Position numbers and translations under genes: made by a program. The notes under the pieces were generated by a model that saw nothing but the letters and a program-made list of their open reading frames with translations, was not told where the DNA came from and ran no database searches. Positions 9,004-17,854 of a stretch of 64,000 nucleotides of DNA are shown in pieces (the stretch's first letter is position 1; each line of letters begins with the position of its first letter). Source of the stretch: Anaerolineae bacterium (GTDB lineage: Bacteria > Chloroflexota > Anaerolineae > Aggregatilineales > Phototrophicaceae); NCBI GenBank assembly GCA_022841825.1, contig JALHQT010000001.1, positions 930,001 through 994,000 on the forward strand. The letters run 5' to 3'.

Positions 9004-12000
9004 TTACTCCCCTACCTGAAGCGGTGGGGTAGCACTCTCCACCAGCACAAGCGTACCTGGCTGGTATAGCGTTGCACAGGTGTAGCCTGGGAAAGCGGGC
9101 GTCTGCCACGCGACCATGTCTTGCGGGGTACGTGGAATCCCGCTGGCGGCGAGGAAGACCATCGCCCCAGTCCCGCGCAGGCACACCACCACATCGCCCT
9201 TGAACTCGGTTTCCCCACTCCCAACGAACACATCGACTGACTGAATGACGCCGCGATCGAGAACCGACTGCACGCCAATACTGCCTGCGTTCGTCACTGC
9301 ACCGCCCATCCATGTCATCGGCTGACCATTTTCGTAGAGGATGTTGCAGCCAATCGCGACCGACCCATCTGCCACGACCGAGCGCACGACGCTCTCCGCC
9401 TGGAAGTTGTAGTCCGGGCAGGGCAGCGGCGGTGGCGGCTCTGGAATGACGGGGGGCGTCAGAGAGAGAGTCAGGCTGTAAGTGTTAGAAGTCGTCGCAC
9501 CCGTCGTATCAGACAGCGTGATGGTGAAGCTGTACACACCTTCGACCGTCGGCAAGCCGCTCAGGACACCGCCGGGATCGAGCGTAAGCCCGTCCGGCAA
9601 CGTATCCACCGTCGAGAACGTATAAGGAGGAACGCCGTTCAAACCCGTGAAGGTTTGACTGTAATGCGTGCCCACCACCCCACCGAGCAGGCTGGCGGGT
9701 TCCAGCGTCAGCACAGGGAGATTGACGTTCAGGCTGTAACTGACCATCGTACTCGCCGTCGGAGCGCTGGAGTCGGTCAGTGTGACATCGAAGGTGAAGC
9801 TCCCAGTGTCGAACGTCGTACCGCTCAACGTGCCATCGCTCGCCAGTGTGATGCCGCTGGGCAGTGCGCCGCCGCTGATGGTGAACGAGTAAGGCGGCAC
9901 GCCTGCCGAAGGACTGAAGTTTGCCGTGTAGCCGAAGCCCGTCGTAGCATCCGCCAGTGAGGACGGACTGATCGCCAGCGTTGCCGGATCGATCACCAAC
10001 GAGAAGGTCTGAAACGTGCTGGCAGGCGGCGTCGTCTGGTCGGTAGCCGTGATCTCAATTGGGAACGTCCCGGTCGCGGTCGGCGTGCCGCTGATTGTGC
10101 CACCGCTCAACGTTAAGCCCGCTGGAAGCGTGCCGTTCGTCAGGCTGTAGGTGTAAGTTCCGATTCCGCCGGACGCGCTCACGGACTGGCTGTAGGGTTC
10201 GCCCGCTGTGCCAGATGCCAACGACGAAGGGCTGAGTGAGAGAGTCGGTGCAGCGACATTCAGTGTGTAGCTGCGGCTGCCAGAGGCAGGAGGCGAAGTC
10301 TGATCGCTCGCCGTGATCTCTAAGGTGAAGCTGCCGCTTGCAAGCGGTGTACCGCTCACGGTAGCGGTCGCCGCATCGAAGGTCAGACCTGATGGCAGCG
10401 ATCCACTGGTCATCGCGTAGGTATAGCTGCCGTTCCCACCCGAAGCACTGAAGCTCTGCGAATATGCCGTCCCTGCCGTCGCGCCAGACACAACTGACGG
10501 ATCAACCGTAATGGTCGGCGTTGCAATCGTCAGCGTGTAACCACGAACGCCGCTGCCTGGGGGCGATGTCTGGTCGCTCGCAGTCACGTCGAAGGCGAAG
10601 ATGCCGCTCGCCGTCGGTGTCCCGCTCAGAACGCCGCTGGCAGCATCAAGCGTCAACCCCGCGGGCAGCGCGCCGCTGGAAACGCTGTAGGTATAGCTGC
10701 CGTTCCCCCCGGATGCGCTGATCGTTTGGGTGTACGCGCTGGCGGCAGTGCCGGATACCAGCGACGATGGGCTGACGACGATATTGGGCGGCACCACATT
10801 CAGGGTATAGCTGCGATTCCCGCTCGCGACAGGCGTCGTCTGGTCAGTCGCGGTGATCTCGATAGTAAAGCTGCCGCTTTGCGTGGGAGTTCCACTAAGC
10901 GTCGCCGTGCCCGCGTCGAAAGTCATGCCGACCGGCAGTGTGCCGCCCGTCATGCTGAACGTGTAGCTGCCATTGCCGCCCGACGCGCCAAACGTCTGGG
11001 TGAATGCGACGCCTGCGGTCGCCGCAGAGAGCGATGGCGGGCTGACGACGATCACAGGCGGAGCAATCGTGAGGCTGTACGACCGACTGCCACTTCCCAC
11101 CGGAACCGTCTGATCGGTCGCGGTCACTTCAAAGGAGAAGGTGCCGCTCTCAATGGGCGTACCACTCAGCGTGCCATTACTGAGCGTCAGTCCGGCTGGT
11201 GTCGCGCCGTTCGTGATGCTGTAGGTGTAGGTGCCAATGCCGCCTGACGCCGTGAATGCCTGCGTGAAGGGAACTGCTGCTGTTCCACTCAGACTGGTCG
11301 TCGGCGTCAGCGTGATCACGGGCGGGTTAACGGTCATGGAATACGAGCGAACGGCAGTACAGGTACTGGCATGAGTCGCCGTCACGTCGAACGTGAACGC
11401 GCCGCTCGCCGTCGGCGTGCCGGACAGCACTCCACCAGTCACACTCAACCCATTAGGAAGTGTTCCCCCAGTCACCGCGTAGCTGACACTTCCGGCTCCC
11501 GCTTCGTTGGTGATCGAAAGCACCTGGTTATACGCGACACCTGCTGTCCCTATTGGCAGCGCTGCGGGCAATACTGAAAACGTGGGGCAACCAATGACAA
11601 TGCTGAAGGTCTGCCGCGAGAACCCTACCGGGTTTCGCGCTTCAACCTCCCCAATGAAAGTTCCGGCACGCGACGGCGTTCCCGAAAGCAGCCCCCCACT
11701 GGTCAGCGTCAGTCCATTGGGAAGCGTGCCGCTGTATAGGCTGTAGGTAATGGGCGCATCCCCCGAAGCGGTATACTGCGCGCTGTACGGGCTGTTGACA
11801 GTGCCAGCCGCAGGTTGTGCACTGGTGATGCTTGGGGGAATACCAAACAGGACCGGTGGACCATTAGACGCAGTGTTGAACTGATCCCATGCATCCTTGA
11901 CCCCGCCCGCAGGAACATTAATGGATACATTTCCAAGATTGCTCATGCCATTGACGCTGACAGTGTAAGTGCTGCCACTTCCCGTGAGCACTTTGGTTGT

Positions 12001-12771
12001 AGGGTTTGCTGTCCCGGTCAATTGAATATCAGAAGCCGTGAAGCCGTAAACAGGATTGCTGAATTCGACCGTGAAGTTAATGGGGCCGCTTGCTGCTGGA
12101 TTCGACTGCCCAGCGGCGGGTGTAATCACGGCATAAGGGGGTAATGGGGGTGAACCACCAGGTGGCGTACCTCGGATGTGGTCAACTCGAAAGATACTGC
12201 GCGCACCGGCTCCCCTGTAGTTGATAGGACCTGTGAACGTGACGTCTACGCCCGTGACGCGGGTAAAATCGGCTGAACCCGTGAAAAATGCATATGGATA
12301 GGTAAACAGGTGTGGAGATGAGTACTCAGAGATACCGATGCCCGTTGTCATTGCGGTACCAGACACCGTGTGGACATTAATCTGAACACTGCCCACCGAT
12401 CCATTCGACCCGGTGAAGTTAAGTTCTGTGTTAGCGAACTGGACAAAGAACTGATCGTTCAATCCGCCATCCGTAAAGTCGCGCGGAATCGACCAGCGAT
12501 ATGACAAGCCAACTTGTGTCAGACTGTTGCCATCGGTTGGCAGGGTAATGGTCGCGATACTGCCGCTTTCGCTGAAGGATGGCATGGTGGATAAGCCACC
12601 AAAGTTTGTCAGGCTGGGGGGAGTTCGCGTGCCCAGAAACGTCTGCCCATCAAAATCATCCACCATCACCAGCGCCGCGGAGACGGGCGATGTGAGCAGC
12701 AGCAGTGGGAGCACAGTGGCGAGCACCGTTGCAATCTTCCGAAACATAGAGCGAATCGACATATCAATCAT
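9004..12771 (-). CDS. Large secreted or surface protein with nine putative Ig (He_PIG-like) repeats
   Basis: This 1255-residue protein has an N-terminal signal peptide (hydrophobic core VLATVLPLLLLTSPVSA, cleavage near residue 32). Residues about 36-205 form a unique domain and about 210-315 a Big-like domain (PINFTVEFSNPVYGF). Nine repeats of about 85 residues follow (roughly 316-1100). They share the pattern ASGGxGSYTY, then LPxGLTL, then LSGTPTxSGxF, then TATDQT and SYSL, typical of putative Ig (He_PIG) domains of surface proteins. A proline-rich hinge (PEPPPPLP) leads to a roughly 135-residue C-terminal domain with several Cys. No LPXTG or membrane anchor is visible. Alternative ATGs at 12762 and 12747 are possible. 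A role in adhesion or matrix is inferred. Confidence 0.85.
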   Translation of the reverse strand: MIDMSIRSMFRKIATVLATVLPLLLLTSPVSAALVMVDDFDGQTFLGTRTPPSLTNFGGLSTMPSFSESGSIATITLPTDGNSLTQVGLSYRWSIPRDFTDGGLNDQFFVQFANTELNFTGSNGSVGSVQINVHTVSGTAMTTGIGISEYSSPHLFTYPYAFFTGSADFTRVTGVDVTFTGPINYRGAGARSIFRVDHIRGTPPGGSPPLPPYAVITPAAGQSNPAASGPINFTVEFSNPVYGFTASDIQLTGTANPTTKVLTGSGSTYTVSVNGMSNLGNVSINVPAGGVKDAWDQFNTASNGPPVLFGIPPSITSAQPAAGTVNSPYSAQYTASGDAPITYSLYSGTLPNGLTLTSGGLLSGTPSRAGTFIGEVEARNPVGFSRQTFSIVIGCPTFSVLPAALPIGTAGVAYNQVLSITNEAGAGSVSYAVTGGTLPNGLSVTGGVLSGTPTASGAFTFDVTATHASTCTAVRSYSMTVNPPVITLTPTTSLSGTAAVPFTQAFTASGGIGTYTYSITNGATPAGLTLSNGTLSGTPIESGTFSFEVTATDQTVPVGSGSRSYSLTIAPPVIVVSPPSLSAATAGVAFTQTFGASGGNGSYTFSMTGGTLPVGMTFDAGTATLSGTPTQSGSFTIEITATDQTTPVASGNRSYTLNVVPPNIVVSPSSLVSGTAASAYTQTISASGGNGSYTYSVSSGALPAGLTLDAASGVLSGTPTASGIFAFDVTASDQTSPPGSGVRGYTLTIATPTITVDPSVVSGATAGTAYSQSFSASGGNGSYTYAMTSGSLPSGLTFDAATATVSGTPLASGSFTLEITASDQTSPPASGSRSYTLNVAAPTLSLSPSSLASGTAGEPYSQSVSASGGIGTYTYSLTNGTLPAGLTLSGGTISGTPTATGTFPIEITATDQTTPPASTFQTFSLVIDPATLAISPSSLADATTGFGYTANFSPSAGVPPYSFTISGGALPSGITLASDGTLSGTTFDTGSFTFDVTLTDSSAPTASTMVSYSLNVNLPVLTLEPASLLGGVVGTHYSQTFTGLNGVPPYTFSTVDTLPDGLTLDPGGVLSGLPTVEGVYSFTITLSDTTGATTSNTYSLTLSLTPPVIPEPPPPLPCPDYNFQAESVVRSVVADGSVAIGCNILYENGQPMTWMGGAVTNAGSIGVQSVLDRGVIQSVDVFVGSGETEFKGDVVVCLRGTGAMVFLAASGIPRTPQDMVAWQTPAFPGYTCATLYQPGTLVLVESATPPLQVGE
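9463..11838. repeat. Nine tandem coding repeats of about 260 bp (Ig-like modules)
   Basis: The region encodes nine Ig-like modules in tandem. The phrase encoding the SGTPTxSG turn recurs about every 255-270 bp. The central modules (about 9970-11330) are the most alike and the outer ones more diverged, as expected from internal duplication. The array has no spacers, so it is not a CRISPR. Confidence 0.85.
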
Positions 12772-12975
12772 TGATTTCTGCCGTTCAATAAAGGATAGAG
12801 ACTCATGAATCCTCCAGAATCACACATCAACAAGACGACTGATGCGCGTAATAGTTAATGTTACGTTGCTTTATAAGCGATCCCGACTTAATCCTTCATG
12901 GATAAGTTGCGAATAGCGTAAAAAAGATCGCACCATTGACGTTCAGTAATCGCCATGTTTAGTGGCTTGCATGCC

Positions 12976-13005
12976 TTGGCTGATTCAGTCGCGACGGCGT
13001 ACAAT
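12976..13005 (+). promoter_or_regulatory. Probable promoter of the aldolase-PfkB operon
   Basis: TTGGCT (12976-12981) and TACAAT (13000-13005) are separated by 18 nt. They lie about 50 nt upstream of the ATG at 13054, within the 282-nt divergent gap beside the Ig-repeat gene. This is a consensus match by eye. Confidence 0.5.
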
Positions 13006-13053
13006 TGCGCCCATCTTCACAAGGGTCTATTCAGCGTAAGGAATCTAATCATC

Positions 13054-13845
13054 ATGTCTTTGGGCAAGGCTGTTCGCCTCAACCGCATCTTCTCCCATCC
13101 ATCCGGCAATCTCTGTTCCGTTGCTATCGATCATTTCCCCATCTACCAGATCGGGATGCCAGCCGGCTTGCGGCAGATCGGCAAGACACTGGACGCCATC
13201 ATGGCGGGTCATCCGGACGCCATCACCATGCACAAGGGTCTGGCGAAGTCGCTCTGGGAGCCTTACGCAGGCAAGACGCCCTTCATCCTGCAAACCAGCG
13301 GCGTCCGCCCCGACGACACGGCGATGGTCATCTACAGTGACATGGAAGAGGCAGCGAAGCTTGGCGCGGATGCCATTGCGGTCGTGGCGTTCCTGCGCAA
13401 TGCCAGCGAAGCCGCCTATCTGAAGATGGTTGCCGACGCCGTGCGTGCCAGTGAGTCGTACGGGATACCCGTGATTTGCCACTGCTACCCGCGCGACAAG
13501 GACAATAATGTCGTCTATCACCCGGAAGACATCGCCTGGTGCGTGCGCTGCATCCTTGAGGTAGGCGCAGACATCATCAAAGTCCCCTACTGCGGCGATG
13601 CTATCGCCCACAAGCAGATCGTCGACGACTGCCCGGTGACGATCGTGGCGGCGGGTGGACCCAAAACAAACACCATGCGCGATGCACTCAATGTGTTGAG
13701 GGAAGCCTGCGATGCCGGGGTGCGCGGCGGGACTGTCGGGCGCAACATCTGGGGCAGCCATGACATCACAGGTGCAGTAAAAGCTTACAAAGCCGTCATC
13801 CACGACGGTGCCAGTGCGGATGATGCGTTATCTCTTATGGCGTAA
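13054..13845 (+). CDS. Class I aldolase of the DhnA/LsrF/DeoC-like family
   Basis: This is a TIM-barrel aldolase of 263 residues. The ATG at 13054 follows TAAGGAA at good spacing and begins MSLGKAVRLNRIF; an earlier in-frame ATG at 12955 lies upstream of the promoter. Family features are the N-terminal AIDHFPIYQIG, the strand ADIIKVPYCG carrying the likely Schiff-base lysine, and the phosphate-binding VAAGGPKTNT and GVRGGTVGRNIWG loops. Relatives include archaeal-type fructose-bisphosphate aldolase, LsrF thiolase and ADH synthase, so the exact substrate is open. A PfkB kinase gene starts 2 nt downstream, which suggests the kinase product feeds this aldolase. Confidence 0.8.
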   Translation: MSLGKAVRLNRIFSHPSGNLCSVAIDHFPIYQIGMPAGLRQIGKTLDAIMAGHPDAITMHKGLAKSLWEPYAGKTPFILQTSGVRPDDTAMVIYSDMEEAAKLGADAIAVVAFLRNASEAAYLKMVADAVRASESYGIPVICHCYPRDKDNNVVYHPEDIAWCVRCILEVGADIIKVPYCGDAIAHKQIVDDCPVTIVAAGGPKTNTMRDALNVLREACDAGVRGGTVGRNIWGSHDITGAVKAYKAVIHDGASADDALSLMA

Positions 13846-13847
13846 TC

Positions 13848-14750
13848 ATGATTGACATCCTAGGTATTGGATGCGCAACCGTTGACGACTTCCTGCGTGT
13901 GGATGTATTCCCGACCAAGGACACCAAACAGGCAGTCCTGGGCGAAGATCGCCAGGGAGGAGGACTGGCAGCGACCGCGCTGGTCGCTGCCAGCCGCCTC
14001 GGAATGCGCTGCGCCTACTTCGATATGCTGGGTGACGATGATCTGTCGCGTTGGGTGATCGCCGACTTACAGAACGAGGGGTTAGATACATCCCTCATCA
14101 TACGGCACCCCGATGCCCGTCCCATTCACGCCGTCATCATCGTTGCAAAAGATGGCTCTCGCACGATCCTGTACAGCACGGCAGGCAGATCAGTGGGTGA
14201 TGACGATATACCATCGCTGGACATGATGACAAGTGCACGTCTGTTGTTCATGGACGATGTCAATACGAACGCGCTCGGCGGATTGGCGAGGGCAGCCGCC
14301 GATGCTCGCGCAGCCGGAATCCCGGTCGTCGCAGACCTGGAATTGAGCCACTACCCACCGCTGATCGACCAGATTGACCACTTGATCGTGTCCGCCCGCT
14401 GGGCAGCCGAGGAAACGGGTCGCTCGACGCTCCCGGAAGCAGTGGAAGCGCTGTGGAGCGCACATCGCGCAGCAGTGGTTGTAACCTGTGGAAGCGAGGG
14501 AGCATGGTACATGGACGCACAGCATCGCCCCACTCACCAACCCGCCTTCGCGATCTCGGTGGTGGATACGACCGGCTGTGGAGATGTCTTTCACGGGGCG
14601 TATGCCGTTGGCTTGCTGGAAGCATTACCGCTGAACGAGCGGGTGCGTCTTGCGGCAGCAGCGGCGGCGCTGAAGGCGACACAATTGGGCGGACGACCGG
14701 GTATTCCCACACGCGCGCAGGTTGCCGAATTCCTGCGCACGCATGATTGA
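13848..14750 (+). CDS. PfkB-family carbohydrate kinase
   Basis: This ribokinase-like kinase of 300 residues transfers ATP phosphate to a sugar or nucleoside. PfkB signature 1 is seen as RQGGGLAATALVAASRLG (near residue 42) and signature 2 as DTTGCGDVFHGAYAVGLLE, with the catalytic Asp in GCGD and an anion-hole Gly run. The ATG lies 2 nt after the aldolase stop, so the two are translationally coupled. Together they suggest a phosphorylate-then-cleave step as in tagatose or sulfofructose breakdown, but the substrate is not determinable. The stop is 3 nt from the stop of the convergent SWIM gene. Confidence 0.9.
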   Translation: MIDILGIGCATVDDFLRVDVFPTKDTKQAVLGEDRQGGGLAATALVAASRLGMRCAYFDMLGDDDLSRWVIADLQNEGLDTSLIIRHPDARPIHAVIIVAKDGSRTILYSTAGRSVGDDDIPSLDMMTSARLLFMDDVNTNALGGLARAAADARAAGIPVVADLELSHYPPLIDQIDHLIVSARWAAEETGRSTLPEAVEALWSAHRAAVVVTCGSEGAWYMDAQHRPTHQPAFAISVVDTTGCGDVFHGAYAVGLLEALPLNERVRLAAAAAALKATQLGGRPGIPTRAQVAEFLRTHD

Positions 14751-14753
14751 ACG

Positions 14754-15134
14754 TTATGCCGCGTCTTTGCGTGTTGCAGGACGCGACGAAATGTATATGT
14801 CTTCCCAGCCATCGCCGGTCAGACGCAGAACGCGATGATGCTGACGCTCCGCTTCCTCAGGAGTAGCCCAGAAGCTGATCCGCTTGCGCTGGCGGTCGGC
14901 AATCGTCCTCAAGACCGCCATTACATGGGCGCATCCGAAGCCTCCGTAGACCGACCAGGGACATGTACAGCGTGCGTGGATGGTATGGTCTGGTCGCCAT
15001 TCGACGGTGACGACATGCTGTAGACTTGGGCGTGTTTTGCTGGCGCATACGTAAGTATCCCGCGCGACACGCCTTACGGTCAGCCGCTTGCTCCGCGCCT
15101 GCAGCCGTTTGAGGTGGACAGGTTTATTCGCCAT
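14754..15134 (-). CDS. Small SWIM zinc-finger protein
   Basis: The protein has 126 residues. The ATG at 15134 has GGAGAT about 6 nt upstream and is preferred over a longer frame from 15173. A SWIM motif CxC-x8-CxH is visible as CTCPWSVYGGFGCAH near residues 75-89, which would bind one zinc and could contact DNA or protein. Both flanks are rich in Arg/Lys (KRLQARSKRLTVRRVARD and the IADRQRKR region), compatible with nucleic-acid binding. No SNF2 helicase or transposase domain, which SWIM motifs often accompany, is present. The function is unknown. Confidence 0.7.
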   Translation of the reverse strand: MANKPVHLKRLQARSKRLTVRRVARDTYVCASKTRPSLQHVVTVEWRPDHTIHARCTCPWSVYGGFGCAHVMAVLRTIADRQRKRISFWATPEEAERQHHRVLRLTGDGWEDIYISSRPATRKDAA

Positions 15135-15308
15135 ATTGGCATCTCCAACTCTCACTTTCAACACTGCAATCATAGCTTATTTGTTCTATTTTTGCAAGCC
15201 TTTTTGCCCTCGACCAGGCAATCCCCCACCGAAATTGGGGGGACAAAGTCGACCTCAAGAGACGCATGATCAAGCGTCCGCGGTGCCACCTCAGGCAAGC
15301 CAGAGATA

Positions 15309-15365
15309 TTGACAATTCATTTAGGTATCAACGTACTATACGTCAAACTTTATTTAACGTATACC
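15309..15365 (+). promoter_or_regulatory. Candidate promoter and operator of the cohesin/FAS1/dockerin gene
   Basis: TTGACA (15309-15314) and TACTAT (15334-15339) are 19 nt apart. A perfect 7-bp inverted repeat, TATACGT (15337-15343) and ACGTATA (15357-15363), overlaps the presumed start point. The whole 15135-15452 gap is AT-rich and non-coding. It also holds a CCCCCA/TGGGGG hairpin near 15222-15240 and nothing else I can name. Confidence 0.4.
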
Positions 15366-15452
15366 TTTTTCACAAGGGTCGTGGCGTGACATATCAGACG
15401 TTTCACGCGCCTGCACCCTGCCTTGAAAGTAAAGGACTAGAGGAGCAAAGAG

Positions 15453-17741
15453 ATGCGAACACGCGCGGCACTTTTCGCACTATGCCTGCTGCTCGCAGGG
15501 CTGGGAGTCATGCCAGCTCTGGCACAGGAGACATTCACTACAGCATCCCAGAGTGTCCAGTTCAGCGCCACGCCGAGTACCCACTCATTGGCGATTGGAG
15601 AGTCGGTTGGCATCGTCTTTGCTGTCCAGACGTCAGGACAGAGCATCGATGGGGCAGAACTGCATCTCAACTTCGACCCATCCAAAGTCGAGGTGACAAA
15701 CGTCGCGGCTGGAACGCGGCTTAGCGTACCCATCCTCTCGCTGACTTATAACAATGTACTGGGGCATGTCGATTTCGCCGCCGGGACATTCAACAACTTC
15801 CCAACGCAGTCCTTCGAGTTCATGACGGTTACGTTTCGGGCAATCGCTGCGGTCGAGTCCACCGCGATCTCGATAGCAACCGAAGATGTTCCGCGAAAGA
15901 CGAACATCACATACAGTGGCGTATCGGTCATCAGCCCGACGCAGGTGCCCGCCCTGGCAACCCTGACAATCACCGACCCCAACGTCACGCCACCGCCGTC
16001 ACAGTCGATTGTTGAACTGGTGCAGGCAGCCGCTCAGGGCAATCCCGCACAATTTACGATCCTCCTCCAGGCAATCCTGGCGATAGACCCATCGGTATTC
16101 GCCGCACTCGCGGACAGAGCGGGTCAGTACACGGTCTTCGCGCCCACCGACGATGCATTCAATGCCCTGTTGACAGCGCAGGGGCTGACCATCGGGCAGC
16201 TCGTTTCCGACCCAGTCGCGCTCGCGAACATCCTCAAGTACCATGTTTTGGGTGGCAAGTATGACTCGGTCGCATTGACGGGGATAGCCAACTCCGGCAC
16301 ACCCAGCCTGCCGACCCTCAATGGCGCGACTGTCACATTCAGCCTCCAGAACGGTGCCCTGTTCGTTAATCAGGCGCAGGTGATCACACCAGACATTCAG
16401 GCAGTGAACGGCGTCATTCACGTGATTGACCAGGTACTGCTGCCCCCTGTCTCTGAACCGACCGCAACCCCGGTAACAGAGACTCCCAACCCTGCCACAG
16501 AAACCCCGCTCCCCGTGACCGAGACACCTGTCATTCCCACGGAGACCCCGGTGGTTCCGACGCCGGCGAACACGCCTGAGCCTGTCACCGAGATTCGAGT
16601 GGCGGCAAATACCCCACAGGCGGGGGTCGATATCGGTCAGGATATCTCCGTCGAAATCTGGCTCCAGCAGCCCGCAGGAAGTCCAGGTCTGTTCGCGATT
16701 GATATGCTCTGCTACGCAGAGCAAGGTGCAGGGATCGTCACAGGCAAGTCCGTGACCCCCGGCAGTCTCTTCGGTCCCGATCCGGTTGTCATCACCACCG
16801 GCTTCGTCAACGAGCAGGCGCGTTATGCGGCGGCTCAATCGGGTGCCAATCCCCCTGTAACCGGCAGCGGCATCCTGTTCACCATGGTGTTCAACGCAAT
16901 CGGTCTGGGCGAAACCAAGATTCACTGCGATATCGAGGCGGTGAACGCGGCAGACCAGGAAGTCGTGCTGCCCTATGAGTCCCGCGTCATCCGCACGTTC
17001 CTCCCTGCTCCAACCAACACACCCGTACCGACGGACGATCCGACGCCGACCGAGACACCCGTGACGCCGGAACCAACCCCGACCAATACGCCGGAGGCGA
17101 CGCCCACAAGCACGCCGGAAATCCCATCCACGCCGACCGAGACACCCGTGACGCCGGAAGTGCCACCGACGCCGACCGAGACGCCAGTGACGCCGGAACC
17201 AACCCCGACCAATACGCCGGAGGCGACGCCCACAAGCACGCCGGAAGTGCCACCGACGCCGACCAACACGCCTGAACCCAGTGTTGGCACTATCAGCGGT
17301 GTGGCGCGCCGGTCGAACGGTCCCGCAGCAGGAATCAGCGTCACAATCCTGCTTCAAGGCGGCACATCGCAGGCGGTCTCGATGTCGATGACCACCGCGG
17401 ACGATGGCAGCTTCCGGTTCGAAGGACTGCCGGAAGGCACCTACTTCGTCAGCGCAACCGCCGCAGGACACCTAGCTGCGCAGGGCACCGCGCAGGTGAC
17501 GGCGGGTCAGACGACCGCAGTCGGTACTGCATCCCTACTCGCAGGGGATATCGCCCCCATCCTGACCGCAGACAATGTCATTGATGAGCTGGATGTGGTG
17601 CAACTGGTCGCCTGGTACGGTCAAACGACAAGCACTGTCAACCAGGCAGGCGACCTCAATCTCGACGGACGGATCGGTCTGCGCGACCTACGTGCTCTGG
17701 CACTCAATTTGCGCAGGACGGGTCCCGTCACCTTCCAATAG
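15453..17741 (+). CDS. Secreted cohesin-like / FAS1 / cohesin-like / dockerin-like multidomain protein
   Basis: This is a 762-residue secreted protein with a signal peptide (residues 1-24, ending PALAQ). Domains in order are: a cohesin-like beta-sandwich (about 33-175, GAELHLNFDPSKVEVTNV); a complete FAS1 domain (about 187-332, GQYTVFAPTDDAF and GVIHVIDQVLLPP); a Thr/Pro/Glu linker; a second cohesin-like domain (about 379-518); a longer TP linker (about 519-609); a carboxypeptidase-regulatory-like beta-sandwich (about 611-695, GSFRFEGLPEGTYFVSA); and a C-terminal dockerin-like pair. Its second calcium loop is clear (DLNLDGRIGLRDL) and its first degenerate. The start follows a GAGGAG site. It is probably a scaffold or adhesive surface protein; no catalytic domain is seen. 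No sortase motif is present. Confidence 0.82.
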   Translation: MRTRAALFALCLLLAGLGVMPALAQETFTTASQSVQFSATPSTHSLAIGESVGIVFAVQTSGQSIDGAELHLNFDPSKVEVTNVAAGTRLSVPILSLTYNNVLGHVDFAAGTFNNFPTQSFEFMTVTFRAIAAVESTAISIATEDVPRKTNITYSGVSVISPTQVPALATLTITDPNVTPPPSQSIVELVQAAAQGNPAQFTILLQAILAIDPSVFAALADRAGQYTVFAPTDDAFNALLTAQGLTIGQLVSDPVALANILKYHVLGGKYDSVALTGIANSGTPSLPTLNGATVTFSLQNGALFVNQAQVITPDIQAVNGVIHVIDQVLLPPVSEPTATPVTETPNPATETPLPVTETPVIPTETPVVPTPANTPEPVTEIRVAANTPQAGVDIGQDISVEIWLQQPAGSPGLFAIDMLCYAEQGAGIVTGKSVTPGSLFGPDPVVITTGFVNEQARYAAAQSGANPPVTGSGILFTMVFNAIGLGETKIHCDIEAVNAADQEVVLPYESRVIRTFLPAPTNTPVPTDDPTPTETPVTPEPTPTNTPEATPTSTPEIPSTPTETPVTPEVPPTPTETPVTPEPTPTNTPEATPTSTPEVPPTPTNTPEPSVGTISGVARRSNGPAAGISVTILLQGGTSQAVSMSMTTADDGSFRFEGLPEGTYFVSATAAGHLAAQGTAQVTAGQTTAVGTASLLAGDIAPILTADNVIDELDVVQLVAWYGQTTSTVNQAGDLNLDGRIGLRDLRALALNLRRTGPVTFQ
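17042..17246. repeat. Two 79-bp direct repeats within a Thr/Pro linker
   Basis: 17042-17120 and 17168-17246 are the same 79-bp sequence with two mismatches, offset by 126 nt. Both lie in frame in the TPE-rich linker of the cohesin/FAS1/dockerin gene. This indicates a recent in-frame duplication. Confidence 0.85.
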
Positions 17742-17763
17742 AATACTTCCTACCCCACCCCAC

Positions 17764-17809
17764 CCATTACACCGCCTGCGTCCGCTGGATGACGCAGGGG
17801 GTGTAATGG
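17764..17809. repeat. Long intergenic hairpin before the sugar dehydrogenase gene
   Basis: An inverted repeat with 19-nt arms (17764-17782 and 17791-17809, one mismatch, loop 8 nt) lies between two secreted-protein genes. No T run follows on the plus strand, so it may be a processing or stabilising structure rather than a simple terminator. Confidence 0.55.
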
Positions 17810-17854
17810 CACCCCGCTGCCAGTCGCATGAAGAACCCAGGAGAGATCAGTCGC

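Noticed and set aside
17042-17246. CRISPR-like short repeats
   Set aside because: The repeats are in frame, encode Thr/Pro-rich linker, and have no regular unique spacers or cas genes nearby.
15999-17471. Minus-strand open frame of 490 codons opposite the cohesin/FAS1/dockerin gene
   Set aside because: Its repeats come from the Thr/Pro linker read backwards (RRWHFRRACGRRLRR type); no recognisable domain or start signal.
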